From Silurus meridionalis (lineage: Eukaryota; Chordata; Actinopteri; Siluriformes; Siluridae), in contig NC_060893.1 in NCBI RefSeq assembly GCF_014805685.1, positions 17,293,025 through 17,357,024 on the forward strand: a stretch of 64,000 bases of DNA. Reading direction: 5' to 3'. Position numbers and translations under genes: made by a program. Under the pieces are notes generated by a model. The model searched no databases, was not told the DNA's origin, and was given only the letters and a program-made list of their open reading frames with translations. Positions within the stretch are counted from its first letter, which is position 1. Each line of letters begins with the position of its first letter. Below are positions 24,873 through 36,476 of the stretch, in pieces.

Positions 24873-25260
24873 GTAAAAAAAGTTAAATAACAGGCAAGAC
24901 GAGTGAATGTTTGAGTCATGGACAAAGAGTACTAAACACATTAAAACACATTAAAACCATGACACAGCTTCCAGCCAGGCAGAACATGGTCACAAGCAGA
25001 CAGAGATAGACTACAGACTTTTGCTACTCTAAAAGAATTAAAGTTGTATAAGAATGCCTTTAGCTAAATATCTTTCCAGCGTGTACTGTAAGATATGAAG
25101 GCTTTCTATCCAGTCAGGCAGGGACACATTCCTTCACACTTCACTGAGATGCTCTGTCTAGAAACACATGATGGGAACATGCGTTTACATTGACGTAAAA
25201 CAGAAAAGGATTATGTGTGATGTTTGTAGTACACATTTGGTTTTATGTTCAACTCACAGC
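24873..25260. other. Unique DNA, nothing recognised
   Basis: No gene or repeat was recognised between RTE copy A and the next microsatellite. Confidence 0.5.
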
Positions 25261-25319
25261 ACACATGTATATATACACATACATACATATACACACACGC
25301 ACACACACACATGCACACA
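25261..25319. repeat. Imperfect (CA)n/(TACA)n microsatellite
   Basis: CA and TACA units alternate with a few interruptions, just before the left end of the Tc1-like relic. Confidence 0.9.
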
Positions 25320-25321
25320 TT

Positions 25322-26464
25322 ATCTATACACCAAAGTGAGTATATCATTCACATTTCAGCAACCATTTTAGTACATCTTCTTAAGAGACAATTCTATAAA
25401 AATGAAACTTGGATATACTTTAGAGTAGTCAATGTGCAGCTCATATAGCAGTATAGATTTACTGTCCTCTAAAAATAACTCAAAATACAGCCATTAATGT
25501 TAAAATAGCTGGCATCAAAACTGAGTACACCATACGTGATAACAGCTGTACGTCATGTAACCATGCAAAGCCACATGTCCTATTCATCATGTTTATGTTT
25601 TTGTCTGCTTGACAGGACCATATAAATTTGTATATCTTGTATTAGAGCAGTTAAAATTAAACATGGTACCTCATGGAAAAATCTCTCTGAGGATTTGAGA
25701 ATTGGAATTGTTGCTCTCCACAAATATGGCCCAGGCTATAAGAAGATCAGTAACACTCTGAAACTGAGTTACAGTACAATAGCCAGGGTCATACAGAAGC
25801 TTTCCAAGACAGGTTCCACTTGGAACAGGCCTCACCTCAGGTTGATCAAAGAAGTTGTGTCATCGTGCATGAGTGCTGCCAGTGTTGTTTTAGAGGTTGC
25901 AAAAGCAGAAGGTCTGCTTGTCAGTGCTCAAAACATACACAGCACACTGCAACAAGTCAGTTTGTATGGCTGTCGTCCCAGAAGGAAACCTTTTCTGAAG
26001 CTGCCTTACAATAAAACCCGCAAACAGTTTGCTTCAAGACAACTTGTCCAAGAGCATGAATTACTTAAACCAGGTCCTGTGCCCTAATGAGACAAAGATA
26101 AACTTTGTTTAGTTCAGATGGTGTCTGGCATGTCTGGTGACACCCTGGTGAGAAGCCGTAAGAAAAATGTATCTTGCTTACAGTCAAGCATGGTGGTGGT
26201 AGCATCATGGTCTGGGGCTGCATAAGTGCTGCTGCTACTGAGGAGCTACGGTTCATTGAGGGAAACATGGATTCCAACATGTACACAGAATGACATTCTG
26301 AAGTAGAATATGATGCCCTTCTTTCAGAATCAGAAAAAGGTATGTCTCCAGCCCTAAAACCTTTTGAGCACCTGTAGGTCATCCTTAGGGGGAAGGTGGA
26401 AAAACGCCATGTGTCTAACATCCAGAAGCTCTGTGATGTCATTATGAAGGAGTGGAAGAGGATC

Positions 26465-26466
<2 letters not shown>
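25322..26466 (+). mobile_element. Tc1-like element, right end lost
   Basis: The left end (AAAGTGAGTATATCATTCAC) and subterminal sequence match the left terminal repeat of the related copy at 46748-48084. Transposase-coding sequence follows, but the right terminal repeat is replaced by a (TA)n tract at 26467. The central region still reads KHGGGSIMVWGCISAA, a conserved Tc1 block, and the 3' part reads RHVSNIQKLCDVIMKEWKRIP. The family is known for TATCTCACAAAAGTGAGT ends. Confidence 0.82.
25695..26087 (+). pseudogene. Tc1-like transposase N-terminal remnant
   Basis: The frame MRIGIVALHKYGPGYKKISN, LKLSYSTIARVIQKLSKTGS is a paired-type helix-turn-helix DNA-binding domain. It is followed, after a deletion of the basic hinge, by ASVVLEVAKAEGLLVSAQNI and RRKPFLKLPYNKTRKQFA. 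The frame breaks at QEHELLKPGPVP, where the family has the first catalytic Asp block. Downstream blocks continue in other frames to about 26465. The catalytic core is not intact. Confidence 0.85.

Positions 26467-26535
<69 letters not shown>
26467..26535. repeat. (TA)n bridging two Tc1-type elements
   Basis: About 34 TA units lie exactly between the broken 3' end of one Tc1-like copy and the CAGTA left tip of the next. Confidence 0.97.
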
Positions 26536-26538
<3 letters not shown>

Positions 26539-27012
26539 TAGAGTCACACTGAAGGCATCAAGGGCTATTTGACCAAGAAGGAGAGTGATGGGGTGCTGCG
26601 CCAGATGACCTGGCCTCCACAGTCACCGGACCTGAACCCAATCGAGATGGTTTAGGGGTGAGCTGGACCGCAGAGTGAAGGCAAAAGGGGCAAACAAGTG
26701 TCAAGCATCTCTCGGGGAACTCCTTCAAGACTGTTGGAAGACCATTTCAGGTGACTACTTCTTGAAGCTCATCAAGAGAATGCCAAGAGTGTGCAAAGCA
26801 GTAATCAAAGCAAAAGGTGGCTACTTTGAAGAACCTAGAATGACATTTTTCAGTTGTTTCACACTTTTTTGTTATGTATATAATTCCATATATAATTCCA
26901 CATGTGTTAATTCATAGTTTTGATGCCTTCAGTGTGAATCTACAATTTTCATAGTCATGAAAATAAAGAAAAGTCTTTGAATGAGAAGGTGTGTCCAAAC
27001 TTTTGGTCTGTA

Positions 27013-27015
<3 letters not shown>
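26536..27015 (+). mobile_element. Tc1-like deletion derivative, source family of the MITEs
   Basis: It starts CAGTA at a TA and ends AACTTTTGGTCTGTACTG followed by TA, the same ends as the MITEs at 18228-18659 and 29791-30208. Unlike them it keeps transposase-coding DNA. A frame with LRQMTWPPQSPDLNPIEMV has the last catalytic Glu block of a Tc1-like DDE domain. It is followed by VKAKGANKCQASLGELLQDC and LIKRMPRVCKAVIKAKGGYF, the C-terminus. Most of the left terminal arm and the first two thirds of the gene are deleted. Confidence 0.85.
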
Positions 27016-27100
<85 letters not shown>

Positions 27101-27103
27101 GTG
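27016..27103. repeat. (TA)n-(GT)n microsatellite at a transposon end
   Basis: About 34 TA units then GT units start exactly at the TA beside the right end of the Tc1-like derivative. Confidence 0.97.
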
Positions 27104-27242
27104 AGAGATACTTTAGCGGGAAGTTATGGATTGAATAATTATTTAACAGAGAGTCATTGTAACTGAAAACATCAGTTAACACATAGAAAGTTAATGTTAA
27201 CATTAGTTATGGTTTATGAACAATGAAGCTCTTGGATTATGT

Positions 27243-27405
27243 ACATTTACAGCTTTCGGCAAATACCCTTATTTGGAGTGACTTACACTTATATTATATT
27301 TATAGACAGAGCAGTTGAGGGTTTAGGGCCTTGCTCAAAGGCCCAGCAGTGGCAGCATTGTATATGGGAGTTGAACTCACAACCTTTTGGTCAGATAACC
27401 AACAT
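27243..27405 (+). repeat. Dispersed fish repeat, nearly full unit
   Basis: ACATTTACAGCTTTCGGCAA, TTATTTGGAGTGACTTACAC, TTTAGGGCCTTGCTCAAAGG, GCCCAGCAGTGGCAGC and TCACAACCTTTTGGTCAGAT appear in the order typical of this common fish repeat. It shares the GGGCCTTGCTCAA block with the repeats at 11283-11545 and 39457-39683. Confidence 0.65.
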
Positions 27406-27772
27406 TTTAAAGACTATTATTGAAAATCTTAAATAGCTTGTTATCCAAGATCAATATAGAAACTGCAGCAGTTAATAAACGATAACTGCATTATTCAAAA
27501 CTAGCCTTCGCTCATGTACACTTTAGAGTTATTATCTATTGCATGTCTGCCAAGTAGCGAAGAATGAAAAAGTAAAGAAAATGAATGAGTCAGTCATGCA
27601 GAACACAATTTATATTCAGAGAACAAAGAAGAATAAAATCTGTCTTTTGTTTATTATACTCAATTATGCATTTTATGGCATCAAATAAATGCAAAAAAAG
27701 GTTAGCCATATAAACAAAATTACAAAATGAAGAAAACAAAAACAATCGTAAATGGATGCATGCGCATATTTA
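27406..27772. other. AT-rich DNA, nothing recognised
   Basis: No gene or repeat was recognised. Confidence 0.5.
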
Positions 27773-27856
27773 TATACTCAACTCAGACTTTCTGCCAATC
27801 TGACATGGATGCCTAAAATTAAATATTATATTGGCAGAAAGTCTGGGTTGAGTATA
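27773..27856. repeat. 27-bp near-perfect inverted repeat, hairpin
   Basis: Left arm 27773-27799 (ends CAGACTTTCTGCCAAT) and right arm 27830-27856 (starts ATTGGCAGAAAGTCTG) are complementary at 26 of 27 positions. The single mismatch would be a G-U pair in RNA. The loop is 30 bp. It is short enough to be a pre-miRNA-like hairpin or a small MITE. There is no clear target duplication, and a TA run follows the right arm. Confidence 0.85.
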
Positions 27857-28482
27857 TATATATATATATATAAATACAAATCATTGTGGATCTAAGAACA
27901 AGCACAGAATGCTACACAATGTGAATAGTACTCAAGCTGTCCACATGTGTTTAAATACAGATAAGCAACCAGACTGCAGTGTTGCGAATATAAATGTCTT
28001 ATTTGTTAACATTAACTGGGATTATTAACTTAGTTAGACAGTTTCTTCTAATGCTAGGTCATACGGGTGCAGCATTTTTGTCAGGATTGTATATTAATTG
28101 TAATTTATATTAGAGAATGATATGTTTTTACAAGCTATATTAGACTTTTGTTCCATTTTGGCTCACTGGGTTTATATCCAGTTCACCTAGCTAACTTTAG
28201 CTGGGGCAGACAGAATGTGCCTTTTATTTGGGGCTGTAAAGGAACTTCAGGTTTGCAGGTTTTGTTGTAGCAGCTGTGTGTGTCGTCATACTGTTTGGCA
28301 TCAGGAACAGACACCGTCCTGACTGTGGAGAGTCTGTGCTGTAGCTGCACGACATGAAGCTTCCAGAAGCACAGTCATATCTGTCAAAGCACATCTTTTC
28401 TACTTCAGGACAAGTTCATTTTTCTGAACTTGTACATCAGGCAATTAAAAAAAAACAGCTCAGCTAATTAAAGATCACACAA

Positions 28483-28483
<1 letters not shown>
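27857..28483. other. Unique DNA, nothing recognised
   Basis: No gene, RNA or transposon end was recognised. Confidence 0.5.

Positions 28484-28537
<54 letters not shown>
28484..28537. repeat. (CA)n microsatellite
   Basis: About 27 perfect CA units. Confidence 0.97.
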
Positions 28538-28541
<4 letters not shown>

Positions 28542-29200
28542 CGGCATTACTTGAGTGTAAATAGAGTGTGCGTTTTTTGTATATGGAAAGTTGCAGTAGG
28601 TGCACCTTTATTCCTAACTGCTTGTTCCCTAAGCCACTTTATCCAGACTTTAACTGAGAGAAATGGAGTGGGGGGTAATAGAAGAGACAAGCACTGAATA
28701 AACAGAAGGATAGAAAAGTAACCAGAAAGAGAGAGAGGGAGAAAGAGAAGATGAAGCACATGAATTCTGAAATGCAATAGTGACAACGGACACTGTTCAT
28801 CGACCTGATCATTCATCACCAATGACTGAGCAATTTGCACACAATAGGGAAGAGAAAGGGGGAGACAAATAGAGAGTGAGAGAAAGAGAGAAAGAATGAG
28901 AGAGACTAGCCAATTGTGGGTGTTAGAGAGAATTTTGTCTCTACACTCCTGCTGCTGAGCAAGTGATTTTATTAATGATAAAAAAAATACTATTAAAAGA
29001 ATGGACATTACAATACTTATTTTCAGTACTTTAATCAAATGGCAAATTAAAAATCTGTTTCCATCATTACACATGCCAACATTGATGCAGGTGCTTTTAC
29101 TTTTTTGTGACTGTTAGAATGAATGACTATAGATAATCTGATACTGCTTCATAAATGTTATTCATGTGATTCCTTGTATAAAGCTGTACAGTCTGTACTG

Positions 29201-29203
<3 letters not shown>
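28538..29203. other. Unique DNA with purine-rich part
   Basis: A GA-rich imperfect stretch lies at about 28715-28905. The antisense frame over it is leucine/serine-rich (LSLSLSICLPLSLP) and looks like a composition artefact. No gene was recognised. Confidence 0.5.
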
Positions 29204-29402
<199 letters not shown>

Positions 29403-29643
29403 GCATGTGACAAACCTCTATCTACACAGGTAAAACACACATTCTTACAGAATTGCCTGTTCCTGTCTATATCTCTCTTGCTCTATCTCTCTGTCTATCT
29501 TGTGCTCACAGTGTGTAATGATCTCCGGAAAATCCTCGGCAGTGCTAGAGATTAGGTGAATTGAGCAGTGAAAGCAGAGTGTAAGGCGATCAGTGTGAAC
29601 CCAATGATACACTGTTAAGCAGATATAGTAAAAGAAAGAGCGA

Positions 29644-29647
<4 letters not shown>

Positions 29648-29699
<52 letters not shown>
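29648..29699. repeat. (GA)n microsatellite
   Basis: About 26 perfect GA units. Confidence 0.97.
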
Positions 29700-29703
<4 letters not shown>

Positions 29704-29790
29704 AAGGAAGAATATAGATAGTTATACTTTTTCATGTATGTAATTCGATTGTTACATGTTGTGTAATTATCACATGCATTGACCAATATA

Positions 29791-30205
29791 CAGTACAGAC
29801 CAAAAGTTTGGACACACCTGCTCATTCAAAGAGTTTTCTTTATTTTCATGACTATGAAAATTGTAGATTCACACTGAAGGCATCAAAACTATGAATTAAC
29901 ACATGTGGAATTATATACAAAACAAAAAAGTGAACTGAAAATATGTCATATTGTAGGTTCTTCAAAGTAGGCATCAAGAGAATGCCAAGAGTGTGCAAAG
30001 CAGTAATCTAAGCAAAAGGTGGCTACTTTGAAGAACCTACAATATGACATATTTTCAGTTGTTTCACACTTTTTTGTTATGTATATAATTCCACATGTGT
30101 TAATTCATAGTTTTGATGCCTTCAGTGTGACTCTTCAATTTTCATAGTCATGAAAATAAAGAAAACTCTTTGAATAAGAAGGTGTGTCCAAACTTTTGGT
30201 CTGTA

Positions 30206-30208
<3 letters not shown>
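29791..30208. mobile_element. Tc1-type palindromic MITE, copy 3, best preserved
   Basis: 418 bp between TA dinucleotides (29789-29790 and 30209-30210). The left end reads CAGTACAGACCAAAAGTTTG; the right end is its inverse. The arms pair for roughly 185 bp each, leaving a centre of about 50 bp (GCCAAGAGTGTGCAAAGCAG, CAAAAGGTGGC) that derives from the 3' end of a Tc1-like transposase gene. No coding capacity remains. It is followed by a (TA)n tract. Confidence 0.9.

Positions 30209-30267
<59 letters not shown>
30209..30267. repeat. (TA)n at MITE right end
   Basis: About 29 TA units beginning at the TA target dinucleotide of the MITE. Confidence 0.97.
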
Positions 30268-30269
<2 letters not shown>

Positions 30270-31289
30270 TTACAGTGGTTCTAGCTGTGATGCAAATTAC
30301 TAAATTGCATTAATGTGCTTATTTCTCTAGTAGCAGCTCATTCACAGGGGCTTGAATGGTGTACCTTGTTCATAAAGAGAAACAGTATTACCAGTCAATT
30401 TTCCACTACTGGAAAGCCTTCCAGACAGCATAAACCCATTTATTATTGCTTAACGTTTTCTCAGTAAAAGAGATGGGTGAGGCCAGAACTGTTTATAACT
30501 GATTTAATGTAAGTGTAAAACACTTGATGCTTTAGTACATTATTTGTGATGAAAAGTGCATTGTGTCTTTGCTTAATAAAAAAAAATATATCCAGTCTTT
30601 GGCAGTATAAAGCATTTAGGGACATTTTGGTTTAGGAAAATAATTAACTTCAGGATGGTATTGTTAAGTCCACCTCATTTTAAAGCCCCATCACAGCACC
30701 CCATGATTGACAGTTTTCCAATTGCACCTACAAGTGTTTTATTGTTAAAATAATAATTTGTCTTTAAAGAAAAATAAAACAGTTGGCGAGTGTATCTATT
30801 ATTTGTAAAACACAAATTAAATAAATCACACTAACAAATAAATAAATTACTTATGATTTGTTTGCTGTTTATGTATTTTTTTACAATCTGATATTTTTTA
30901 AAGTGATTCATTTAATTGAAATGAAGTTTGTTCTTAAAGTCTTGAATACACCACACATTCCAAATCCTTTAAACTAATCGTTAGAAACAAGAATTCGCAG
31001 GGAGCCTTTACTCATCATTGCTTAACCAAATCAAGCTGACACAATAAAGTAGCAAAAGAAATCTGGACGTCGAGCAAAACAAGGCTTTAAGGCTTTGCCA
31101 TTTGCAATTCTTTAACTCATCTTTGGAAGACAGCTCTTCCAATTTTTTATTTTTTTTCTGCCACCACTTTATATGTTTTCCTCATCTATACAAGGTCTAC
31201 TGCAGCTGTCACCCTCTGTCTACTTTTGCAACACTTAAGTTTTTGACAGGCTCAGACCACAATACTTTACAGCACTAGAGAACATCATA
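30268..31289. other. AT-rich unique DNA, nothing recognised
   Basis: No gene or repeat was recognised before the LINE target duplication at 31290. Confidence 0.5.
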
Positions 31290-31328
31290 GCTAGCACTGT
31301 CTTCTTCTTCTTCTTTCGGTCTCTCCCA

Positions 31329-31868
31329 TTAGGGGTCTCCACAGCGGATCATACGTCTCCATACCACCCTGTCCTCTACATCTGCCTCTTTCAACCCAAC
31401 TACCTGCATGTCTTCCCTCAACACATCCATAAACCTCCTCCTTTTTCTTCCTCTTTTCCTCCTTCCTGGTGGCTTCATTCTCAGCATTCTCCTACCAATA
31501 TACCCCATGTCCCTCCTCTGCACATGTCCAAATCATCTCAATCGTGCCTCTTTCACTTTGTCTTCAAAACGTCCTACATGCGCTGTCCCTCTAATAAACT
31601 TGCTTCTAATCCTGTTAATCCTCGTTACTTCCAATGAAAATCTCAGCATCTTCGGCTCTGCTTCCTCCAGCTTCACCTCCTGTCTTTTAGTCAATGCCAC
31701 TGTCTTTAAACCATACAACATAGCAGGTCTCACCACAGTCCTATAAACTTTCCCTTTCACTCTTGCAGATACCCTTCTATCACAAATCACTCCTGCCACT
31801 CTTCTCCACCCACTCAACCGTGCCTGCGCTCTTTTTTTTTTTTTTTTTTTCTCTAATACACTCTCCAT
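31329..31868 (-). pseudogene. RTE C-terminal domain (copy B)
   Basis: Two frames carry the conserved tail: GVICDRRVSARVKGKVYRTV, RPAMLYGLKTVALTKRQE, then MGYIGRRMLRMKPPGRRKRG and EDRVVWRRMIRCGDP with a stop at the family end. A poly-lysine run (KKKKKK near 31830-31850) marks an expanded A tract in the thumb region. Confidence 0.85.
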
Positions 31869-32317
31869 TACTTTGCAATGTTGACCCCAGGTAGCTGAAT
31901 TCCTCCACCTTCACCACCTCTTCTTCCTTTCACTCCACTGCCCTCCCTCTTATTCACAAACATGTACTCTGTTTACTCCCACTGACTTTTATTCCCCTTC
32001 TCTCCAGTGCTTACCTCCACCTCTCCAGGCTCTTCTCAACCTGCTCCTTACTCTCACCACAAATTACAATATCATCTGCAAACATCATACAGGAAAGGGC
32101 TCAGAGCTGATCCTTGATGCAGTCCAACCTCTACCTTGAACCAGTCTGTCGTTCCTACTGCACACTTCACTGCTGTCACACAGTCCTCATACATGTCCTG
32201 CACCACCCGCAAATACTTCTCTGACACGCCTGACTTTCTCATACAATATCACAACTCCTCTCTCGGCACCCTGTCCTACGCTTTCTCTAAATCCACAAAC
32301 GCACAATGCAACTCCTT

Positions 32318-32755
32318 CTAACATTCTGTATACTTCTCCATCAACATTCTCAAAGTAAATAATGCGTCTGTGGTGCTCTTCCTCGGCATGAAACCATACT
32401 GTTGATCACAGATGGTCACCTTTTCTCTCAGCATGGCTTCCACTACTCTTTCCCATAACTTCATTGTGTGACTGATCAACTTTATTCCCTTGAAGTTACT
32501 GCAGGTCTGCACATCTCCGTTATACTTAAAAATTGGCACCAGCACACTCCTTCTCCATTCCTCAAGCATCCTCTCACCTTCCAAAATCTTGTTGAACAAC
32601 CTAGTTAAAACTCCACTGCCATGTCTCCTAACCATCCCCATGCTTATGTCACCTGGTCCAACCGACTTTATACTCTTCATCCTCTTAATCGCTGCTCTCA
32701 CTTCCTCCTTACTAATCCTATCCACTCCTTGCTTCACTATCTCCACATCATCCAA
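32318..32755 (-). pseudogene. RTE reverse transcriptase N-terminus (copy B)
   Basis: MDDVEIVKQGVDRISKEEVR, MKSIKSVGPGDIS, KYNGDVQTCSNFKGIKLISH and DQQYGFMPRKSTTDALFTLR match the fingers region of copy A. The GPDDIP block is changed to GPGDIS and the frame ends before the first catalytic Asp. Confidence 0.85.
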
Positions 32756-33594
32756 CCTTCTCTTTTTCTAATTTCCTCATTCATCAGCTGCTCAAAATAC
32801 TCCCTTCATCTTCTCAACACACTCTCTTCACTAATTAACACATTTTCATCTGCATCCTTTATTGCTCTAACTTGCAGCACATCCTTTTCAGCTTGGTCCC
32901 TCTGCCTGGCCAATCGCTACTAATACTTTTCTCCTTCCTTAGTGTCCAATTCACATACAGCCCCTCATATGCCTTTTCCTTGGCTTTTGCCACATATCTT
33001 TTTACCTGCTGCCACATCTCCTTGTACTCCTGCCTACTTTTCTCATCACTCTGTTGATCCTAATTCTGTTTTGGTAACCTCTTTCTCCTTATGCTCTCCT
33101 GCACTTCCTCATTCCACCACCACATCTCTTTGTCTTCCTTTCTATTTTTAGATGTCACACCAAGTATCTTTCTTGCGGTGTCCCTTATCACTTCTGCAGT
33201 AGTTGCTCAATCATTCAGCACCTCTTCACCACCACCGAGCCCCTGTCTGACCTCTTCCCTGAAACTTACACTACAGTCTTCCTCCTTCAGTTTTCACCAT
33301 CTTATTCTTCTTTCAGTACTCAATCTCCTCCTCTTCTTCTTCACCTCCAAAACCATCTAATGCTGTCTAGTTACACTGCAAACACATTACAGTCTCCAAT
33401 CTCTTTCAATTTGCATCTCCTTCATAGAACATTGTCCACCTGTGTGCATCTTCCTCCACTCTTATATGTCACCCTATGATACTCCTTCTTCTTAAAAAAA
33501 GTGTTTACCACTGCTATTTCCATCCTTTTAGCAAACTCTACCACCATTTGCCCTTCCACATTCCTCTCCTTAAGGCCGACCTACCCATCACCTC

Positions 33595-33885
33595 CTAATC
33601 ACCTCTGTTCCCTTCACCTACTTGCCCATTAAAATCTACCCCAATCACCAATCTTTCATTCCTAGGTATACCTTCTACCACTTCATCCAACTCACGCCAA
33701 AGTTTTTCCTTCTCTTCCATCTTACAACCCACTTGTGAAACATAGGCAATGATGACATTTATCATCACCCTTTCAACTTCCAGCTTCACATTCATCACCG
33801 TATCAGTAACTCTCTTCACCTTTACTACACTCTTACTAAACTCTTCCTTCAGAATCAACCCAACACCATTTCTCTTTCCATCCAC
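33595..33885 (-). pseudogene. RTE endonuclease middle part (copy B)
   Basis: The frame reads MDGKRNGVGLILKEEFSKSV, RVMINVIIAYVSQVGCKMEE and RNERLVIGVDFNGQVGEGNR. The last block holds the GDFN-type metal-binding motif (here GVDFNGQ) of APE-type endonucleases. Copy A lost this region to its hAT-type insertion, so copies A and B together show all parts of the domain. Confidence 0.85.
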
Positions 33886-33993
33886 ACCATGAAATAACAG
33901 TTTAAAGCCACCTCAAAGTTCCTGGCCTTACTCTCTTTCCACTTGGTCTTCTGAACACACAACATATCTACCTCTCTCCCTTTACCAGTCATA

Positions 33994-35264
33994 GTACACA
34001 GAAGCTCCAGCATTTCAACCTGCATTTAGACAGATGTTCTGTAACTACTAGTTCAACAGTAAAAGACCTGGGAGTTATTTTAGACAGCAACTTGTCTTTT
34101 AAAATCATATCAAGAGAAGCTTTACTAGGTGGATGTCCTGCATCATTAATAAACAAGCTTCAATTAGTCCAGAATGCGTCAGCCAGAGTTCTCACAAGGT
34201 TGAGGAAATATGATCATATAACCCCAATCCTATCGTCCCTACACTGGCTACCTGTTAAGTTTCGAATTGACTACAAACTACTGCTTCTTATTTACAAAAC
34301 ACTAAATGGTTTAGCTCCCATGTATCTATCCAGTCTTCTAACACGCTACAATCCGTCACTCTCTTTGAGGTCTCAAAACTCCGGATTTCTAGTGTTAGAG
34401 CATTCTCACATTTAGCTCCTAAACGTTGAAATAGTCTTCCTGACAGTGTTCGGGGCTCAGACACACTCTCCCAGTTTAAGTGCAGATTAAAAACATATCT
34501 TTTTAGCAAAGCTACACATAACATACGTCACAAATCATAAACATGTGCTCCAGTACATCTGATCAAATGCACACTATCAACTTGTGCTGTTAATATCATG
34601 AACCGCAGCTATGCTAATTTCTCTCCACTGCTTCTCTTTTTTTTACCCATCCTGAAGCATCCTGAGGTTGCTCCAGCACCAGTCACGTCCCACCTCATGA
34701 AGATTATAGACCTTTTAAGAAGTAGATGGTCGCAAACTTCCCGTACCATTTAGAGACGTACCAGTGTCAATTGGATTGCACTTCATGTGTGGAGTTTTGA
34801 CATTGGACCTCCTGGAGTGTTTAAAGGCTCTGGAATGGAGAAGCTGGTGTTGGATCTGTGATGATCGCAAATGTTGAGCTATTTTATGAGTTGCTGAGTA
34901 GCTCCCAGTTTTATAAACACAGAATGACTGTATAAGACTGTAGAAAGAACATTACTTATAATCCTACATTTCAGTGCTCATGCTCATGTTAGTTCTCACT
35001 CTCCAGTGTTCTATATTGTTTAAAGACTATAATCACACTCTTGATGTCACCCAAATGAAGATGTGTTCCCCTTTTGAGTCTGGTTCCTCTCAAGGTTTCT
35101 TCCTCATGACATCCAATGGAGTTTTTCCTGCCACAGTCGCTATGGCTGCTCATCAGGGATAAATGCACACCATTCACCTTAACTGTTGATTTCTGTAAAG
35201 CTGCTTTAAGACAATGTCTGTTGTGAAAAGCGCTATACAAATAAACTTGACTTGACTTGACATA
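33994..35264 (+). mobile_element. L2/Rex1-type LINE 3' part inside RTE copy B
   Basis: The insert begins near ACACAGAAGCTCCAGCATTT and ends with AGCGCTATACAAATAAAC and an ACTTGACTTGACTTGA tail. CATA occurs at both junctions (33990-33993 and 35261-35264), a short target duplication. It contains the reverse-transcriptase C-terminus and a full 3' untranslated region. It is in opposite orientation to the RTE host and is younger than it. Confidence 0.85.
34092..34415 (+). pseudogene. L2/Rex1-type reverse transcriptase C-terminus
   Basis: Upstream in the same frame is STVKDLGVILDSNLSFKI, then LLGGCPASLINKLQLVQNAS, ARVLTRLRKYDHITPILSS, LHWLPVKFRIDYKLLLLIYK and LNGLAPMYLSSLLTRY. These blocks follow the palm in L2/CR1/Rex1-group LINEs. 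About 35 residues between NLSFK and LGGCPAS, present in the family, are missing here, so this is an internally deleted copy. The frame stops at LEHSHI and the last motif continues in another frame. Confidence 0.88.
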
Positions 35265-35533
35265 ATACCAACATTTAAAATAACAACCCTTACCTCCACT
35301 CTCCTCCACTTCTCCTTACCCTGCTGTCTCTGTAGATGTCTTCCTTCTCTCCTTTGGCCAACAGTACCAAAATTTACACCTGTACCCTGTTGGCTAACAA
35401 TACCTGTGGCGGTCGATGGTAACCCCGGCCTCGACCAATCCAGTATAAACATTTTTTTCATGATTCGCATATTTGATGTGGCATATGTTTTACGCTGGAT
35501 ACCCTTCCTAATGCAACCCTCCCTATTTATCAT
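35174..35533 (-). pseudogene. RTE ORF N-terminus (copy B)
   Basis: MINREGCIRKGIQRKTYATS and GIVSQQGTGVNFGTVGQRRE, then KEKWRRVEVRVVILNVGIM, match the N-terminus of copy A. After LNVGIM the frame runs into the inserted LINE tail, so the remaining residues of this frame do not belong to the RTE protein. Confidence 0.8.
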
Positions 35534-35609
35534 GGCTTGAGGCCCATGTTGACACTAAGAGTGCACTGGCTTATGCAAACCTAATGGCTGGGTTAGTTGC
35601 TAGCACTGT

Positions 35610-36424
35610 ACAAAACTGAAATTTAGTGAAAAGTAAAGATTCGTCAATACCTTTTATAGTTTCCAGCCATAGGCTTTTATAGTCATGAAAATAAGCACAA
35701 AACTAAGCAGAACATACTCAATGTAACCTCATACCAGGATGAACAATATCAGAACTTATTTTTTAATACTTTCAGTGTAAGACGATACACCAAGCTATAA
35801 TTTCTCATTATTGACATGCAGGGATTGACTAGAATATCACACCCTTAAATAATATGCACATAAGTGACACATTAACGCTAGTTTTGTAATATACATGGGC
35901 CTGAAGTGTGTAGATTGATATGGTGTTCTCACAAGCTCCAGTCAAAGGATTTGGCAGTTCACTGTAGTGGCTACTGTGTTTGCTCATCAAGAAAAAGAGT
36001 GAGTAATTCCAGCTAATGAACTCCAGTGCCCTCTCTAACAGGACCAATGTTTAATTAATGTGAGTCGAATCTTAATGAAGAGCAAAATAGTAGTCAAACA
36101 CTGTGAAGATGTCAGACACAATAAAGACCCTGAACAGGACCCTGATTACATGGCTGTTGGGAATGTGAGATTATTAGTAAAAAGGTAAACAATTAAGGCT
36201 AACTTTTCAGACCTAGCTAGTTTAGCTTTGCAGAAGGTACAATATTTTATCGCGTTTATGGAGTCATTTTGCAGGGCAGATGGAAGTCGGAGGGTGATTC
36301 ACTATTAACGAGAGATTATAAGAGACGGCTGTTGGTGATGGAGTGCAGAGTGCAGCTCAGCTGATATCAGCTCAGTTTGCTACCTCTGCTGGAGTTTATT
36401 TCAGCCAGAAATAATTATAGTGTG

Positions 36425-36427
<3 letters not shown>
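35610..36427. other. Unique DNA, possible conserved elements
   Basis: No gene recognised. The stretches at about 35900-36090 and 36220-36420 have balanced composition, TTAATTAATG and AATTA-type cores and no repeat homology, and might be conserved non-coding elements. That is inference from composition only. Confidence 0.35.

Positions 36428-36474
<47 letters not shown>
36428..36474. repeat. (GA)n microsatellite
   Basis: About 23 perfect GA units. Confidence 0.97.

Positions 36475-36476
<2 letters not shown>

Larger units (their letters stand above)
31301..35598 (-). mobile_element. RTE/BovB-type LINE, copy B
   Basis: A perfect 11-bp target duplication, GCTAGCACTGT, lies at 31290-31300 and 35599-35609. 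Within it the minus strand has the same 5' end (GCCATTAGGTTTGCATAAGC), order and 3' end (GGAGACCCCTAATGGGAGAG, then GAAGAAGAAG) as copy A. Removing the nested LINE (33994-35264) leaves about 3.0 kb. The palm region of the reverse transcriptase (about 31960-32310) is badly decayed and partly deleted, so no catalytic FADD block survives in frame. The copy is dead. Confidence 0.9.

Noticed and set aside
31408..33360. Plus-strand open frames such as 31408-31746 and 32490-32923
   Set aside because: Antisense shadows of RTE LINE copy B.
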